Shown: one piece after another, positions 11,173-23,200 of the stretch | Layout: each line of letters opens with the position of its first letter | Numbering within the stretch: the stretch's first letter is position 1 | Source: Gonapodya sp. JEL0774 | Taxonomy: Eukaryota > Monoblepharomycota > Monoblepharidomycetes > Monoblepharidales > Gonapodyaceae | Assembly (NCBI GenBank): GCA_027604505.1 | Contig: JADIIX010000117.1 | Coordinates: forward strand, 1-64,000 | DNA length: 64,000 nt | Reading direction: 5' to 3' | Made by a program: the position numbers and the translations under genes | The notes under the pieces: generated by a model | Seen by the model: only the letters and a program-made list of their open reading frames with translations | Database searches by the model: none | What the model was told of the DNA's origin: nothing

Positions 11173-11595
11173 TGACGTTCCCACGGCAAGTGCATGTATG
11201 GTGCTCGTTTGGGTGTTGTGTGACGGGACCAGTCACCAGTGCTCAGTCGTTACCGAAGTCTTTGGCGATTCCTCTGGGCTTCCGTCAGCGTCCAAGCCCA
11301 AATTGATCTCTTTTGAAGTTTGGGAAGCGCTGGGATCATCGATCGCTCCAACAGTCATCCCTGAATTCGAAGTTGCGATTGTGCGTCATTCGCCCACGCA
11401 CAGACTTTTATGTACGTCGGGAGTAGATCCGCCGTGCTAGACTGAAAATGGGAATCTCCGAGTTCAGAAATTTGTTTCGGAGGAATCGTGACTTGCATCC
11501 ATTTGTGAATGATATGAGGATCACCAGGAACGATACAAAGACATGACTACATCGCAAAACTGTCTGTTCCACATTCGTATCCGTTGCCAATAAAT
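11173..11595. other. Intergenic, promoter side of the redox fusion gene
   Basis: Holds the 5' region of the minus-strand fusion gene just after the NUS1-like stop. A minus-strand frame at 11408-11599 has a hydrophobic run (FVSFLVILISF), but no splice to the fusion gene is evident. Confidence 0.4.
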
Positions 11596-12996
11596 TCACT
11601 TGCCATATCTTTGCTCACTCCCCGCGAACTTTTCCATCACCTCCCCAACAGCCCTCGCCGAGACACCCTCCAGAGTCACCGTGGTAGACCACATCCATGC
11701 AATACGTTTACGTGGTGTAGACATTGCCGCCTGTGGTGGTGACGCGACAAAGCGTACTATCCGAGAGGCAATCTCCGAGGATAAGGGTATCGAGTACAAT
11801 TGTGTTGTCCGGAGAAGGTGAGGAGGGAAGCCGTCTAGGATGACCGCAGACGAGGGAAGAGACGTAGGTGGGCGAAGCAGGTCTATAACTGGATTCAACA
11901 GAGGGTGTTTTGTGGTTTGTGCGCTACGGTACGGATTGCTGGTGACAGTAACATCAGCCGTGTGAGAAGGAAAGACAAGGACAACGCAAGGATCGGGAAT
12001 CGAGCGAGAGTTGAAATAACGGGCGAGAAGCTCGGGAGTGAAGAGGGCCGGCGGCCGTGCTGACGTTGCAGTATCTCTCCTTTCCGACACTGCTGGGGTC
12101 TTTGCCGGCTCCTTGTCCCGCACGGTTGTCACAATTGGCGACACACGTATTTCTGCCACTGTCCGGGCAATGAACGGCTTCGAGTCTGTCTCGTAACTCA
12201 TGAGATGGACGCGAAGAACTTTGGGATGGTGAGAAAGGCCCGGCCGTCTCGATGTGCCTGCTGTTGCCACTGTCAATCCCCCGAGTCCTACAAACAGCTC
12301 AATCCATGTGTAGCCGAGAGAATCGGTAAACAAGGATTCGTTTTCCGAGATGACGTCGTACATTCGCAGCACAAGGGTCTCCAGAATGGATCCGTGCCAA
12401 ACGTTATCGCGAACGTATATGGAGAGATCGGTAGACCGGCACTCTAGCGCACAGCGTAAGAGCAGTGTGAACGAATCGGCGAGGGTGGAGTTGGTGCCGT
12501 CTTGTGGGCGAAGAACTGCAGAAAAGTGGCGGGGGTACTTGATCAGTCCTCGAGGTAGTGATACCAGCTGCTCCCCATCATCGTCTTTATCCTTGTGACC
12601 CCGCTCTGGCACTGCGAGACTCCAGCTGATGGCCCTATACACGACGGATGCGCACCAGCGGGCGCAGACCCACACCCCAAAGAGCCAGTGGAACGCGAGT
12701 AGCATTATGACCAAAAGCGGCTGCAGGATCGGCGCTGAGAGGAGTGCATCGAATTTGTACTTCGTGGTGAGAGTAGCGTGGGTTCGAGATGAGGGATTGG
12801 ATGGCGGTTTCGCGGGGCGCGCGGGGAAGGACGAGGAGGGAGGCGACTTGTGTTTCCGTTCATCATCGAGCGGGGCGAGGCGGCGCCGCGGGATTCGTGC
12901 TATTGGAGTCAAATCCTCTAGTTTAAATGGTGCCGTGTTCTTGCTGCTCGATTGCCAGAGATCCAACTCCGATGCACCCCGTGTTCGAAAGAGCAT
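11596..12996 (-). CDS. NUS1: Nus1/NgBR-like subunit of dehydrodolichyl-diphosphate synthase
   Basis: A single open frame of 466 codons from ATG 12996. Residues 1-75 are basic and disordered; a hydrophobic segment near residue 100 (LQPLLVIMLLAFHWLFGVW) suits an ER anchor. The cis-prenyltransferase-like fold follows: PRHFSAVLRPQD, a helix with LLLRCALECRSTDLSIYVRD, then LFTPELLARYF and CVVLVF, then GFPPHLLRTTQLYS matching the GYPPW region. The protein ends EQRYGK, the RxG motif that in Nus1/NgBR completes the active site of the catalytic partner (Rer2/DHDDS). The complex makes dolichol precursors for N-glycosylation at the ER. The frame is open further upstream to 13056 but only with a TTG. No break is seen. 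Confidence 0.8.
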   Translation of the reverse strand: MLFRTRGASELDLWQSSSKNTAPFKLEDLTPIARIPRRRLAPLDDERKHKSPPSSSFPARPAKPPSNPSSRTHATLTTKYKFDALLSAPILQPLLVIMLLAFHWLFGVWVCARWCASVVYRAISWSLAVPERGHKDKDDDGEQLVSLPRGLIKYPRHFSAVLRPQDGTNSTLADSFTLLLRCALECRSTDLSIYVRDNVWHGSILETLVLRMYDVISENESLFTDSLGYTWIELFVGLGGLTVATAGTSRRPGLSHHPKVLRVHLMSYETDSKPFIARTVAEIRVSPIVTTVRDKEPAKTPAVSERRDTATSARPPALFTPELLARYFNSRSIPDPCVVLVFPSHTADVTVTSNPYRSAQTTKHPLLNPVIDLLRPPTSLPSSAVILDGFPPHLLRTTQLYSIPLSSEIASRIVRFVASPPQAAMSTPRKRIAWMWSTTVTLEGVSARAVGEVMEKFAGSEQRYGK

Positions 12997-13764
12997 TGCC
13001 AGCGCTGTCGGCTGGCTTCTCAGTTCTGGAAGCCAGCTTCCTATTCTAAACTCCAAATTTGAAGTTTTCGGTCAGAAGAGCTGGCTGCTCTCTCTCAATT
13101 CCGAAAATACCGCGGTGTTATTGCGTTGCTGTCGAATCCCTCGAAACCCCCTCACATAAGCCGGGGCACCAATGGATCACAGATAATATCCCAATTTTCA
13201 CGGGAATACATTTATATTACGTCAGGAGTGGCGACTTGACAAATAATCGACGATTGCTGATAAGGAGCCCTTACAGTTAAAAGTGACTCGATCTCCCAAA
13301 GGCTCCAGTGGGACGGCGAGGAAAGTAGAAAACAGGCAGAAACTAGCTTGTGAATATTTACATAATAACTCTGCCCACTGTCGGCATGTAATTAAGCATT
13401 AAGCTCGCACCAGTTTGGGTTGTGACTAATCTCACGTTTCATCCCAATATGGCGAAGACTGTGTCCCCAAATATATTTGTTTTTTGAGGGGTATGCCTCC
13501 GGTTGCCAGCCAGAAAACCCCCCCTCAGAATCCAGAACGCCTTGTTGGTGACACCGTGGCAATCGCAAAGAGAGCCAGGAGGATCTCAAACGTGGGTTTC
13601 ACATTGCCTACTTCCACGGACGGGGGGGGATAATAAAGCTGCATAAAGTCAGTTCCAGACCAACAGCGAGCAACCACCCCCAAACAACACTTTTCGCTCA
13701 TTCCATTGCTACCCCAGCCAGGAACGCTTACAATTCATCTTGCAGTCTCCGCATCGTATCCGTA
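12997..13764. other. Divergent intergenic region
   Basis: Between NUS1 (-) and the GTPase fragment (+). It includes a G-run near 13623 followed by an A/T-rich element (TAATAAAGCTGCATAAA) about 130 bases before ATG 13765, possibly a promoter. A 65-codon minus-strand frame at 13392-13589 is not convincing. Confidence 0.35.
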
Positions 13765-14262
13765 ATGTCTCCCAACAGTGGAGTTGTGGGTTCCGACTCC
13801 CGCCACCAGACAAGACGAGTGGAGGCTCTCACGCCACGCTCCGCAGTCGAATCTCTTGCATCGGATGTGAGGCTTGCGTATGCAATTTTCTCCGTCTCTA
13901 AGCCAACTCTTTGCGCGTTTGTCACACCGCAGATCAAAAGGATCATCGATGAGTCCCCTGCTTCCGAAAGGCAGAAGGCGGATTGGCATTGCGAAGTGAA
14001 GGCGATTGAGGAGAGCATAAACAAAGCGACGGATGAGGAAGCAGGACAGCTCAAAACTTACATCACCCTCGCTGGAATCACAGGATCAGGTTCGCCTTTA
14101 CGGTCTCACCTACAAAGTGCCGTTATCTCATCTTTCTGTGTAGGAAAATCGACGTTAATCAATGTTCTTCTCGGAGCTGATATCGTTCCAACAGTGAGAA
14201 CGGTCGTAACGGGGTATTCCGGCTGCTCGTCCTCACCTCCTTTTTTTTGTTTTTTTCTTGCG
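13765..14262 (+). pseudogene. Truncated dynamin-like / nuclear GTPase, P-loop fragment
   Basis: ATG 13765 opens a frame with an alpha-helical N-terminus (ERQKADWHCEVKAIEESINK) and then YITLAGITGSG. A GT...TGTAG intron of about 60 nt ending at 14142 joins this to GKSTLINVLLGADIVPTV, giving a perfect P-loop GxxGSGKST and a G2-like region, as in dynamin-superfamily and SLIP-GC-type GTPases. About 20 codons later the homology stops in a T-rich run (14238-14262), and the plus strand becomes the antisense of the Sel1 gene ending at 14270. G3 (DxxG) and G4 (NKxD) are absent. This is a gene cut off after the P-loop, apparently by a rearrangement that placed the Sel1 gene tail-to-tail. Confidence 0.6.
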
Positions 14263-14269
14263 GATCCTG

Positions 14270-16992
14270 TCAGAATGACGCAAAATCGTTGGTGTAGCAG
14301 ACACCGAGGTGGAACTGCGCCTCTTTCATTCCCTCGTCGGCGGCCTTCCTGTACCACGCGGCCGCCTCTCGCAGGTCCTTCTCCACGCCTTGCCTGTAGA
14401 GGTAGTAGTTACCGAGGCCGTACTGCGCAGTTGCGTCTACCCGGTCCGCGGCCTTCCTGTACCACGTCACCGCCTCAACCTGGTCTTTCTCCACGCCCCG
14501 CCCGTTGTAGTAGCAGTTACCGAGATTGAACTGCGCGCTGGCGTAGCCCTGGTCCGCGGCCTTCCTGTACCACTTCACCACCTCAACCTGGTCTTTCTCC
14601 ACGCCCTGCCCGTTCGCGTAGCACCAATCGAGGCTGGCCTGCGCACCCGCGTTGCCCTGGTCCGCGGCCTTCCCGTACCACGCGACTGCCGTTCTCTCGT
14701 CCTTCTCCACGCCCTGCCCGTTGAGGAAGCAGAAACCGAGACCGTACTGCGCATGCGCAGAGCCCTGGTCCGCGGCCTTCCTGTACCACGCAACTGCCGT
14801 CTCTCGTCCTTCTCCACGCCCTGCCCGTTCGCGTAGTAGACACCAAGGTTGTACTGCGCGTTGGCATAGCCCTGGTCCGCGGCCTTCCTGTACCACGCGA
14901 CTGCTGTCCTCTCGTCTTTCTCCACGCCCCGCCCGTTCTCGTAGCAGACACCGAGGTTGTACTGCGCGTTGGCATAGCCCTGGTCCGCGGCCTTCCTGTA
15001 CCACGCGACCGCCGTTCTCTCGTCCTTCTCCACGCCTAACCCCCTCTTGTAGCAGAAACCGAGGTTGTACTGCGCCATCGCAAAGTCCTGGTCCGCGGCC
15101 CTCCTGTACCACTTCACCGCCTCAACCTCGTCCTTCTCCACGCCTTGTCCAAAATAGTAGGAGTCCCCCACTTCGTGATGTGCGGCAGCGACCCCCTCTT
15201 CGCCTGCACCAAGACACCACTGAAATGCAGCTTCAAGATCCTTATCCAGTACTCCAAGTCCATTCTCGCAGAAGAAATGGAGCTGATTTTGAGCTTCCGC
15301 ATGGCCGAATTCAGCTGCTTGCAGGTACACCTGCGATGCCTTCTCGAGATCCTGCACGTAACCGTCACCACCATGGTGGACAGATCTGGCTATCGAGAAC
15401 AATGCGGCTGAGTCTTCCATCAGATTTTCTGGAATTTCCACCTCGGGGTGGTGGTCGGATTCTCGTTCAGGACTGCATTTGAGGAATGGAGGTGAGACGA
15501 TGTGGTATCTAACAGCGTACTCCAACTTACGTGATCTGCAGAAGAGTGGCTGTGATCGATGTGAAAGGTGGGCGATTAGCCGGGATCGCGTCCCAGCACT
15601 TCCTCATCAGTTGTTCGAGGTCCCGTGCCATATCGGCGTCGGGCGGCAGTTCGGGGCGGCGATGTGGATGATTGCACACTGATCCAAGAATGGCATAGAA
15701 TTGCATTTTTTGAGTTCACCAAACGGCTCCTTCTTTGTCCAGAGCTGTGTCCCATCCATCAATAGTTAACGGCATGGGCAGGTCGCAAAGTACATAAGCA
15801 CTTCACTCACCGCATATATGACCATGGCAAACGCATAAATATCGTCTGCTTTTTCAGTACCTTCACACTGTAATCGTTCAAGGGACATGTATCTGACGGA
15901 GCCAATCCTGTCGCCCGTTGTCTCATTCGAGGATGCCAGGACTTTTGAAGACCCAAAATCTGTTTTAATGCCGCGCTTCCGTTTGTTCACCAGCACATTG
16001 TCCGGCTTCAAATCTGCGTGAACTATTTCGTGGTCGTGGAGGTAGGTCATCCCTAGCGAAATATCAAGAAGCTGTGAGAAACCTCTATGAAGAAACGAGA
16101 TAATCAAGCACATAAAACAACACTACGAACTCACAAGGTACAGCACTTCACGGCGGCGTTGTGATTCATCTGACCAAACTCTGGTCAGATAGTCTTTCAA
16201 ACTCCCGTACTCAAGAATTGGAGAGACCAATGCAAACATGGATCCTCACTTTACGATACCGTACAAGGGTAGTATATGTGGAGAGGTCATGTTGTACCAC
16301 AACATTGCCTCATGCTCGAAAGACTGCAAGAAAAGTTTGACCATAGACCTCAAGACACATGTCACCTTTCATACTTTTTCGTCTCACCCATTCCGAAAAC
16401 GTATCATCTTTACAGCAACGTCGATGGACCCCAGCCATCTCCCGCGAAATACAGGCCGTATCCTCCACCCCCAAGCCGGTCATGGGATATTTGGAGGTCG
16501 GATTCCTTCATATTCCAGACTTCGGGAATCTTGGCAAGCTCCGTCCTCATCGATGATGGTACTCTCATTGTCATGGAAGGGGGTGTAGCAGGGACGTTGT
16601 TCATACGAGGAACCGCGGCTGTGTACCAGTCGTCGGGGACAGCCGCGGGGCCGCCTTCCCGGGCAGGAGCAGCGCCATCAGACACGCTTGCGTCAACGAT
16701 AAGTGGGAGGACTGCAGTGTGCCAGGTCTCGGGAGGCGGCACGCGTGTTGTCCTTCCTCCACGCGCCAGGAAAGGCCGCTGTTAGCTCAGGGATGTCATC
16801 AGACGATGGATCGTTCACATCGGGGGCGATTTTCTCGTGAGCCAAGTCGGCGACTTGAAAAAGTCTGCGAGAGCGAGCATCGGTCCGCTGTTCGGTGTTG
16901 AGGGAACTACTCCCAGATGTTGGGATGAAGACAACAATTCTACGGTCATTCGTCTGGAGCAGTTTCCAGCCACTGTACAATAATAATACCAC
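14270..16992 (-). pseudogene. Protein kinase-Sel1 repeat gene 1, two frameshifts
   Basis: A minus-strand gene: N-terminal extension (about 16992-16500), kinase domain (about 16520-15545), then about ten Sel1 repeats. Kinase landmarks: glycine loop RLGGGGYG, DVAVK, hinge ILEYGSL, catalytic HADLKPDN (non-RD), TDFGSSK, RYMSLERL and C-lobe CWDAIPANRPP. It is TKL-like. The glycine loop and VAVK are out of frame by one missing base near 16440. In the Sel1 block one T is missing near 14800 (GTCTCTCG where sister repeats have GTTCTCTCG). Downstream the correct frame continues to a TGA at 14270. Sel1 arrays usually scaffold protein complexes. Either a recent pseudogene or base-call errors. It is a tandem paralogue of the gene at 17211-23364. 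Confidence 0.7.
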
Positions 16993-17210
16993 GAATTAAT
17001 TCGATAATATTACTTTGGCATTCAATCGTGCCACTGCCTACTGAGACTCCCATGAGTCCGCCAATGTGTACAACTCGATCGCCTTTGGACAGGTCCATGT
17101 CCCACCCAGGCCAAGCTCGTGCGTCCGGCCCAGTACTGCCTGCCCGACTTGGTCTTCAATCTCCTCCGCAGAATGCCTGTAGAGTTACGCCACCTTCACC
17201 AAATGACACT

Positions 17211-20200
17211 CTAGGATGGGCAGGTCGACGGGATCCGGTCGACTATCAGACCTCGCCGTTGCAATGCATGAAATGCAAAGTCGTGGCCCTGACCCGCGGC
17301 CTTCCTGTACCACCCAACCGCCGTTCTCTCGTCTTTTTCCACGCCGTTCCCATTCTCGTAGCAGACACCGAGGTTGTACTGCGCGCTGGCATAGCCCTGG
17401 TCCGCGGCCTTCCTGTACCACGCGACTGCCGTTCGCTCGTCTTTCTCCACGCCCCGCCCGTTGGCGTAGCAGACGCCGAGGTTCGTCTGCGCATTGGCAT
17501 AGCCCTGGTCCGCGGCCTTCCTGTACCACGCGACCGCCTCTCCCAGGTCCTTCTCCACGCCTTGCCCGTTCTCGTAGCAGTATCCGAGGCCGTACTGCGC
17601 ACCTGCGTCCCCCTGGTCCGCTGCCTTCCTATACCACTTCAATGCCTCTTCCTCGTCCTTCTTCACTCCGTCCCCGTAAAAGAGCAAACTACCCAAAGAA
17701 AACTGCCCTTTGGAGTTGCCCTGCTTCGCGGCTTTGCTAAGCCACCTTACTGCATCCTGATGGTTCTTTTTCACGCCATCTCCGCTTATGTACCTCAATC
17801 CAAGACAGAGTTGTCCTTCAGCGTTACCCTTCTCCGCAGCCCTGCGGTACCAGTACACCGCTTGTTCGTCATCTTTTTGGACACCCTGTCCGTTGGCGTA
17901 GCACTGACCAAGATTGAGTTGGGCCTCAACGTTTCTTTGTTCCGCGGCCTTCCTAAACCACTTTATCGCTTCTTCCTCGTCCTTCCTCACTCCCTCTCCT
18001 TTGTAGTAGCTCAACCCGAGCCGGAACTGTCCTTCGGCATTGCTATTCTCGGCTGCTCTCTTATACCAGTTCACCGCTTCTACTTTGTCTTCCTCCACGC
18101 CCTGTCCATTCATGTAGCAGCCTCCAAGAAATACCTGACCAGACGTGTCATCCTGTACGGCGGCCTTCCTATACCAGGTCACCGCTTCTAGTTCGTCCTT
18201 CTCCACGCCATGCCCGTTAGCGTAGCATCCTCCGAGCGCTACCTGGGCCGGCGCCTTGCCCTGTTCCGCGGCTTGTCGGTAGCAATTCACTGCTTGGGCC
18301 TCATCTTTCTCTACACCCTCCCCGTTCATGTAGCAACGACCGAGCTTGTACAGTCCACTTGCATCGCCCTGCTCCGCAGCTCTGCGGTAAAGAGCTGCTG
18401 CTTTTTGCTTGCTTTGCCCCCAAGTCATGTCTCCAAGGCGGACATCCTCGGACGGAGTAAAGACCATTGCTTCAGGTGACTGAACCTGATACTGTCTGGG
18501 ATCGATAACTATCCATTCTCCCATGTCTGGATCTGAATCGAATTGAGCCCCTAGGTGCTTCCAAGCATCTTGAGCAGGCTTGTAGTTGTAACGTGCCGCA
18601 TAGTGGTAGTGCCAGGCTGCCGTTATCTTCAAATTATCAGCGTTATCCTCATCATCCTCGTCATACTCGTCATCTTCTCCATCTTCGTCATCCTCGTCAT
18701 CCGCGTCAGTCTCGCCATCTTCTCCATCTTCGTCATCCTCGTCATCCGCGTCAGTCTCGCCATCTTCTCCATCTTCGTCATCCTCGTCATCCGCGTCACT
18801 CTTGGCATCCTCGCCTTCCTTGTCTCTCTTGCCATCGACGTCACTCTTGTCATATTCATCATCCACGTCTTCGCATTTCTGGAGTTCACTTAATCCCTCA
18901 TAGTAACACCCCATTATAAAGTTTGCTTCTGGGATATCTCCTACAGCCGCCTCCCTGAAATGTACCAAGGCTTCGCTAAACTGCCCTTTGATATCTCTCA
19001 GATAGAGTCCGAGCTCGTAATGAGCCCGGGCCTGTCCTTTCTCGGCAGCTTTGGTCATCCAATCCTCGGCAGCTGGGTTACTCTGCGGCAGTCCTTCCCA
19101 CCCATGCAAGTAACACATCCCAACCTTGAGCTGCATGTCAGCATCAATACCGGCCTCTAACAGTCTGTTGGACCACTCGCTGACTTTGGCCTGATCTCTC
19201 AGAATAGAATTTGTCCCGTGCTCAAAGATCTGGATTAGGTTCAGCATCGCTTGGGGGTATCCTTGATTAGCTGCTTTCTCGAATAACACTTCGGCTGTGT
19301 ATTCATCCCTTGTGAGTCCTGCAATGCCGTTCAAGTAACATACAGCGAGACTGTTTTGCGCGACACCGTCTCCCTGTTCTGCAGCAGCGGAGAGAAGTTT
19401 CACCACTTCTTCACTGCCATCCATCGATTTGTCACGCATCAAAAAAACGCCAAGCTTTGCCTTTGCGCATATGACACCTTGGTCGGCTGCCTTACGGAAC
19501 CACCGAGCTGCCAGCTTCGCGTCTTGTGCTACACCTCGACCTTCCTCATAACATATCGCTATCATTGCTTGTGCGTCAGAGTGCCCTTGTTCTGCCGCCT
19601 TACGTAACCAACAACATGCCTCCACTGGGTCTGCTTTCACACCATAGCCATTCTGATAGCACACTCCCAGTCTGAATTTTGCTGCAGCATGCCTTTCGAT
19701 TGCAGCCTTCATGTACCATTCCACTGCCATGGAATAATCTTGGGCAACACCTTTGCCCTGCTCAAAACTGACACCTAGACTGTATTGCGAATCGACGTGC
19801 CCTTGTTCAGAAGCCTTGAGGAACAACTGAAACGACTTAAGATACCACTTGGCAGGCTCTGCAGAGTCACTGTTCCAATAGTGCTGCGCCAAGTCATACT
19901 GCGCTTCAGGAATACCACCTTTGACTGCCATGCGATATCCCATATTCTTTACGGGTCTCCCGCTATAGCGTGGATCTGATTCCCATAAATGGCCCAACTC
20001 ATAATACGCCCGAGCATACCCACAATCCGCTGCCCGCTTCCACCACCACTCTGCCAGGGCGGAATCCTGTGGAAGTCCCATCCAGCCACGCTTGTAGCAA
20101 GTCCCGACACTGAACATCTGCTGGCTGTCTTGGGAGTCCTGTGCCCGTTTGCGCCATCCTTCAGCCACATCAACATCTTTGGCAACAGTCCCGATGCCTA

Positions 20201-23200
20201 TCTCGAAGATTCGTGAAAGGTTCAACTGCGCTACTAGGCATCCCTGTTCAGCAGCTTTCACAAAGTAATCAGTTGCCAATTTTACGTCTGTGGAACGACA
20301 ATTTCCATCCAAGTAGCAGACTCCTAGACCACACAATGCTGTGATGTTGCCTTCTTTTGCTGATTCTCGGAAGAGCTCAAACGGATCAAACGATTCATCT
20401 TCCTCCTGATCCCCACCAACACCATGGATTAGAAGCACACCGAGATTTGCACAAGCGTCAATATATCCTTTTATTGCGAGCTTGTGGAACTCCAAGATTA
20501 ACTCAGTGTACTCCTTTTCAAGGCCATAGTTTTCAGCATGGAAACTGAAAAAGTTGAACCACCCTTTCTGCTGATTGTCTTCTCGTATCGATATGGCTTC
20601 GCGATATAACCGAGCAGCAGCTGAATAGTCCTGAGGAACTCCTTCACCTGTGAAATAGCAGTGTCCGAGCAAGTACTTCGCGAGCAGGAAGTCCCGGGCA
20701 GCAGCCTCGCGATACAAACTTGCTGCATTAGCCTTAGCAATGTCCTTAGGTAACCCAGGCCTATTTTTGATGAGAAACCCGAGCTTGTAGTATGATATGG
20801 CCACTATTCCGTTGTGACTACCTTTTTCGACAGAGTTTCGGAACCACCTGGCAGCCTTTGCGGTGTCTTCCTTGAATCCAGCCCAACCGTATTCGTAGCA
20901 GAGTGCCAAAATAAACTGTGCCTCCTCGTTGCCTTGAAGAGCCTCCATTCGCCACCACTCAGTACGATTACTCTCAGGGTGACCCAACCATATCAATTTG
21001 TGCCTTGATTTGGAATGCCCACTTTCAGCGGCTTTGCGCAACCAGTATTCAGCATCCTCTGAACGGCCGTAGTCCATGTAACTGAGTGCAAGTTCATACT
21101 GGGCATCGCGGTGCCCTTTCTTTGCAGCCAATTCCAAAAACCGTATAGACTCCTCTGGGTCTTTTGCGACGCCACCATTACCCCATTTGAGATAGATGAT
21201 TGCATAATCGTACTGGGCCGCTGAATCCCCTTGTTTGGCGGCAAGATGTAACCATTTTCCACTTTTGACAAGGTTTCTGGAAACACCAAAACCATCCCAG
21301 TAACAATGTCCAACACGTAATTGCGCCCTTGTAACTCCATGCTTGGCTGCCTTAAGGTAGCATGAAAATGCCTTTGTATAATCCTGGTCAATGCCCTCAC
21401 CCCGAAAATAGCAATTTCCAAGGTGGAATTGGGCTTCTGGGACTGGGTCCTGCCGATTTGCAGCCTTGGAGTACCACAAGACAGATTTCTTGTAGCTCTG
21501 CTCGACACCAAGGCCCCAGTAGTAGAGCAAACCGAGGTCGTATTGAGCCAGTGCAACACCTTGTTTGGCAGCCTTAAGGTACCACTTTGCTGCCTGTTCA
21601 TAGTCTCTGCCAAAAAGTCCCAGTCCAGTGCGATAGAGTAAACCCATCTTGTACATGGCATCAAAATCGCCATCCATGGCTGCACGCTCATACAAGTATG
21701 ATGCCCTGTCAATATCACCAAATTTGCGACATTGTTCAGCCTCTGCATACAAAGCCTCCCGGTCAATCGAGAGGTCTTTAGCTATGGGTGACAGGCCAAT
21801 TGGACCTATCCCTTGAGGTCTAGCAAAAGAAGAGTTAAATAGTGGCACCGTTTTCGGAGGATCAAACACATTGCCTCACACAATATGCTCTAACCTTTCC
21901 ACAATGTCCTTGAATGTGGGCCGGCAATGGGAGACATGCGTCCAGCACTGCTCCATGAGTTCTTGGAGGGCGGGAGGCATTTCAGTATCTGACGGGAGAA
22001 CAGGCCGACGAGAGTTGTAGCATATCTCCTCGAGATCAAACGCTGAAGGGGATGTATATGCGCCTCTACGTGTCCAGAGCTGGCAAGTGACGACAGCTTC
22101 GAGCCACTTCACGTTTCCAGTTGGGATATCTTACACACCTCAAACAGTGTCACTCCAAAAGCATAAACATCATCCTGTTTGGTGGTCCCCTTTTTCAGGA
22201 GGCGCTCTGGGGACATGTACTGACGTGTCCCCATTCTGTACCCTGTCTTGTACTTGTACGCTCCTGCTTCCACCTCATCAGCTTCTTCATCAATGGTAAG
22301 CACCTTGAGCTTGTTATCGACATTGTCAACGTCAAGCTCCCTCAGCTTGTTATCAGTTTCGTCGATGTCAAGGTCAAGAAGGAAACGGAGCCTTCCTAAT
22401 TCCTTTGCTGATCCAAAATCACTGACAAGAGCCTGTCCGGAGCTGCTTATCAAAACATTTGTTGGCTTGAGATCTGCGTGGATAATGCCGCGTTTATGGA
22501 GGTACTCCATGCCACGGGCGATGCCCAAAATCTGGATAAACAATCCAGCTGAAGCTCGCAAGTCCATATCATCAGCAAAAAGACACATACGATAAAATAT
22601 GCTCTCTCTTGGAATGTGTCATGTGGAAGTTTCTCGAGGTATTTTGCAGCATTTTCGTTTTTCATGAAGGGGGTGATGAACTCCAGACTGTCGCCTTCGT
22701 CGTGTATACCGCACAGAGGAGCCACATTTGGTGATTCTAAGCTGTACCAGATCCTAGCTTCCTTCTTGAGCTCCTGCATGGGATATTTTGGCATCACATA
22801 GTGGTAGCAAAAGGAAATGCAAGTAACACACTTCACGATTATCATAGCTTTTATCATGGGGGGTTTTGATGGCAACTGGAAAGCCGCGCCATGTACCTTT
22901 AGTCACGGTGCCGAACCCTCCGTCAGCGATACCACGTTCTGATTTGTGAAGGTCTGCCGAGGAAATGTTCCAAACGGAAGGAGGTTCCGGAATGCCGATG
23001 GGCTTGACGGACAACAGGTCATCATTCAATGGATCAATGACACGTTGCTCCATTGATGTGTAGGTGAAAGGTTGAAGGCTGGTGTCGAAAGGCGCCTTTG
23101 CTGCGCAGAAGATGTGCCGCAATACCAGGGAGTTCGACGGTGATGTTGGAGGGTGGGTACGAAGGATGGCTAGAGTGTTTAAGGCACCACAAGGCGGCAG

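Noticed and set aside
14652-15482. 276-codon plus-strand ORF
   Set aside because: Antisense of the Sel1 repeats of kinase gene 1; no independent family features.
17028-18191. 387-codon plus-strand ORF
   Set aside because: It is the exact antisense of the Sel1 repeat array; its periodic VLVRGLPVP-type pattern is the repeat unit read backwards.
14270-18400. Regularly spaced direct repeats that could suggest a CRISPR array
   Set aside because: Spacing is about 108 bases with no unique spacers of constant length, and the repeats are in-frame Sel1 codons.
21840-21869. Separate start for a stand-alone Sel1 protein
   Set aside because: The frame opens there with GTG, not ATG, and the interval fits a 60-nt intron linking it to the kinase.
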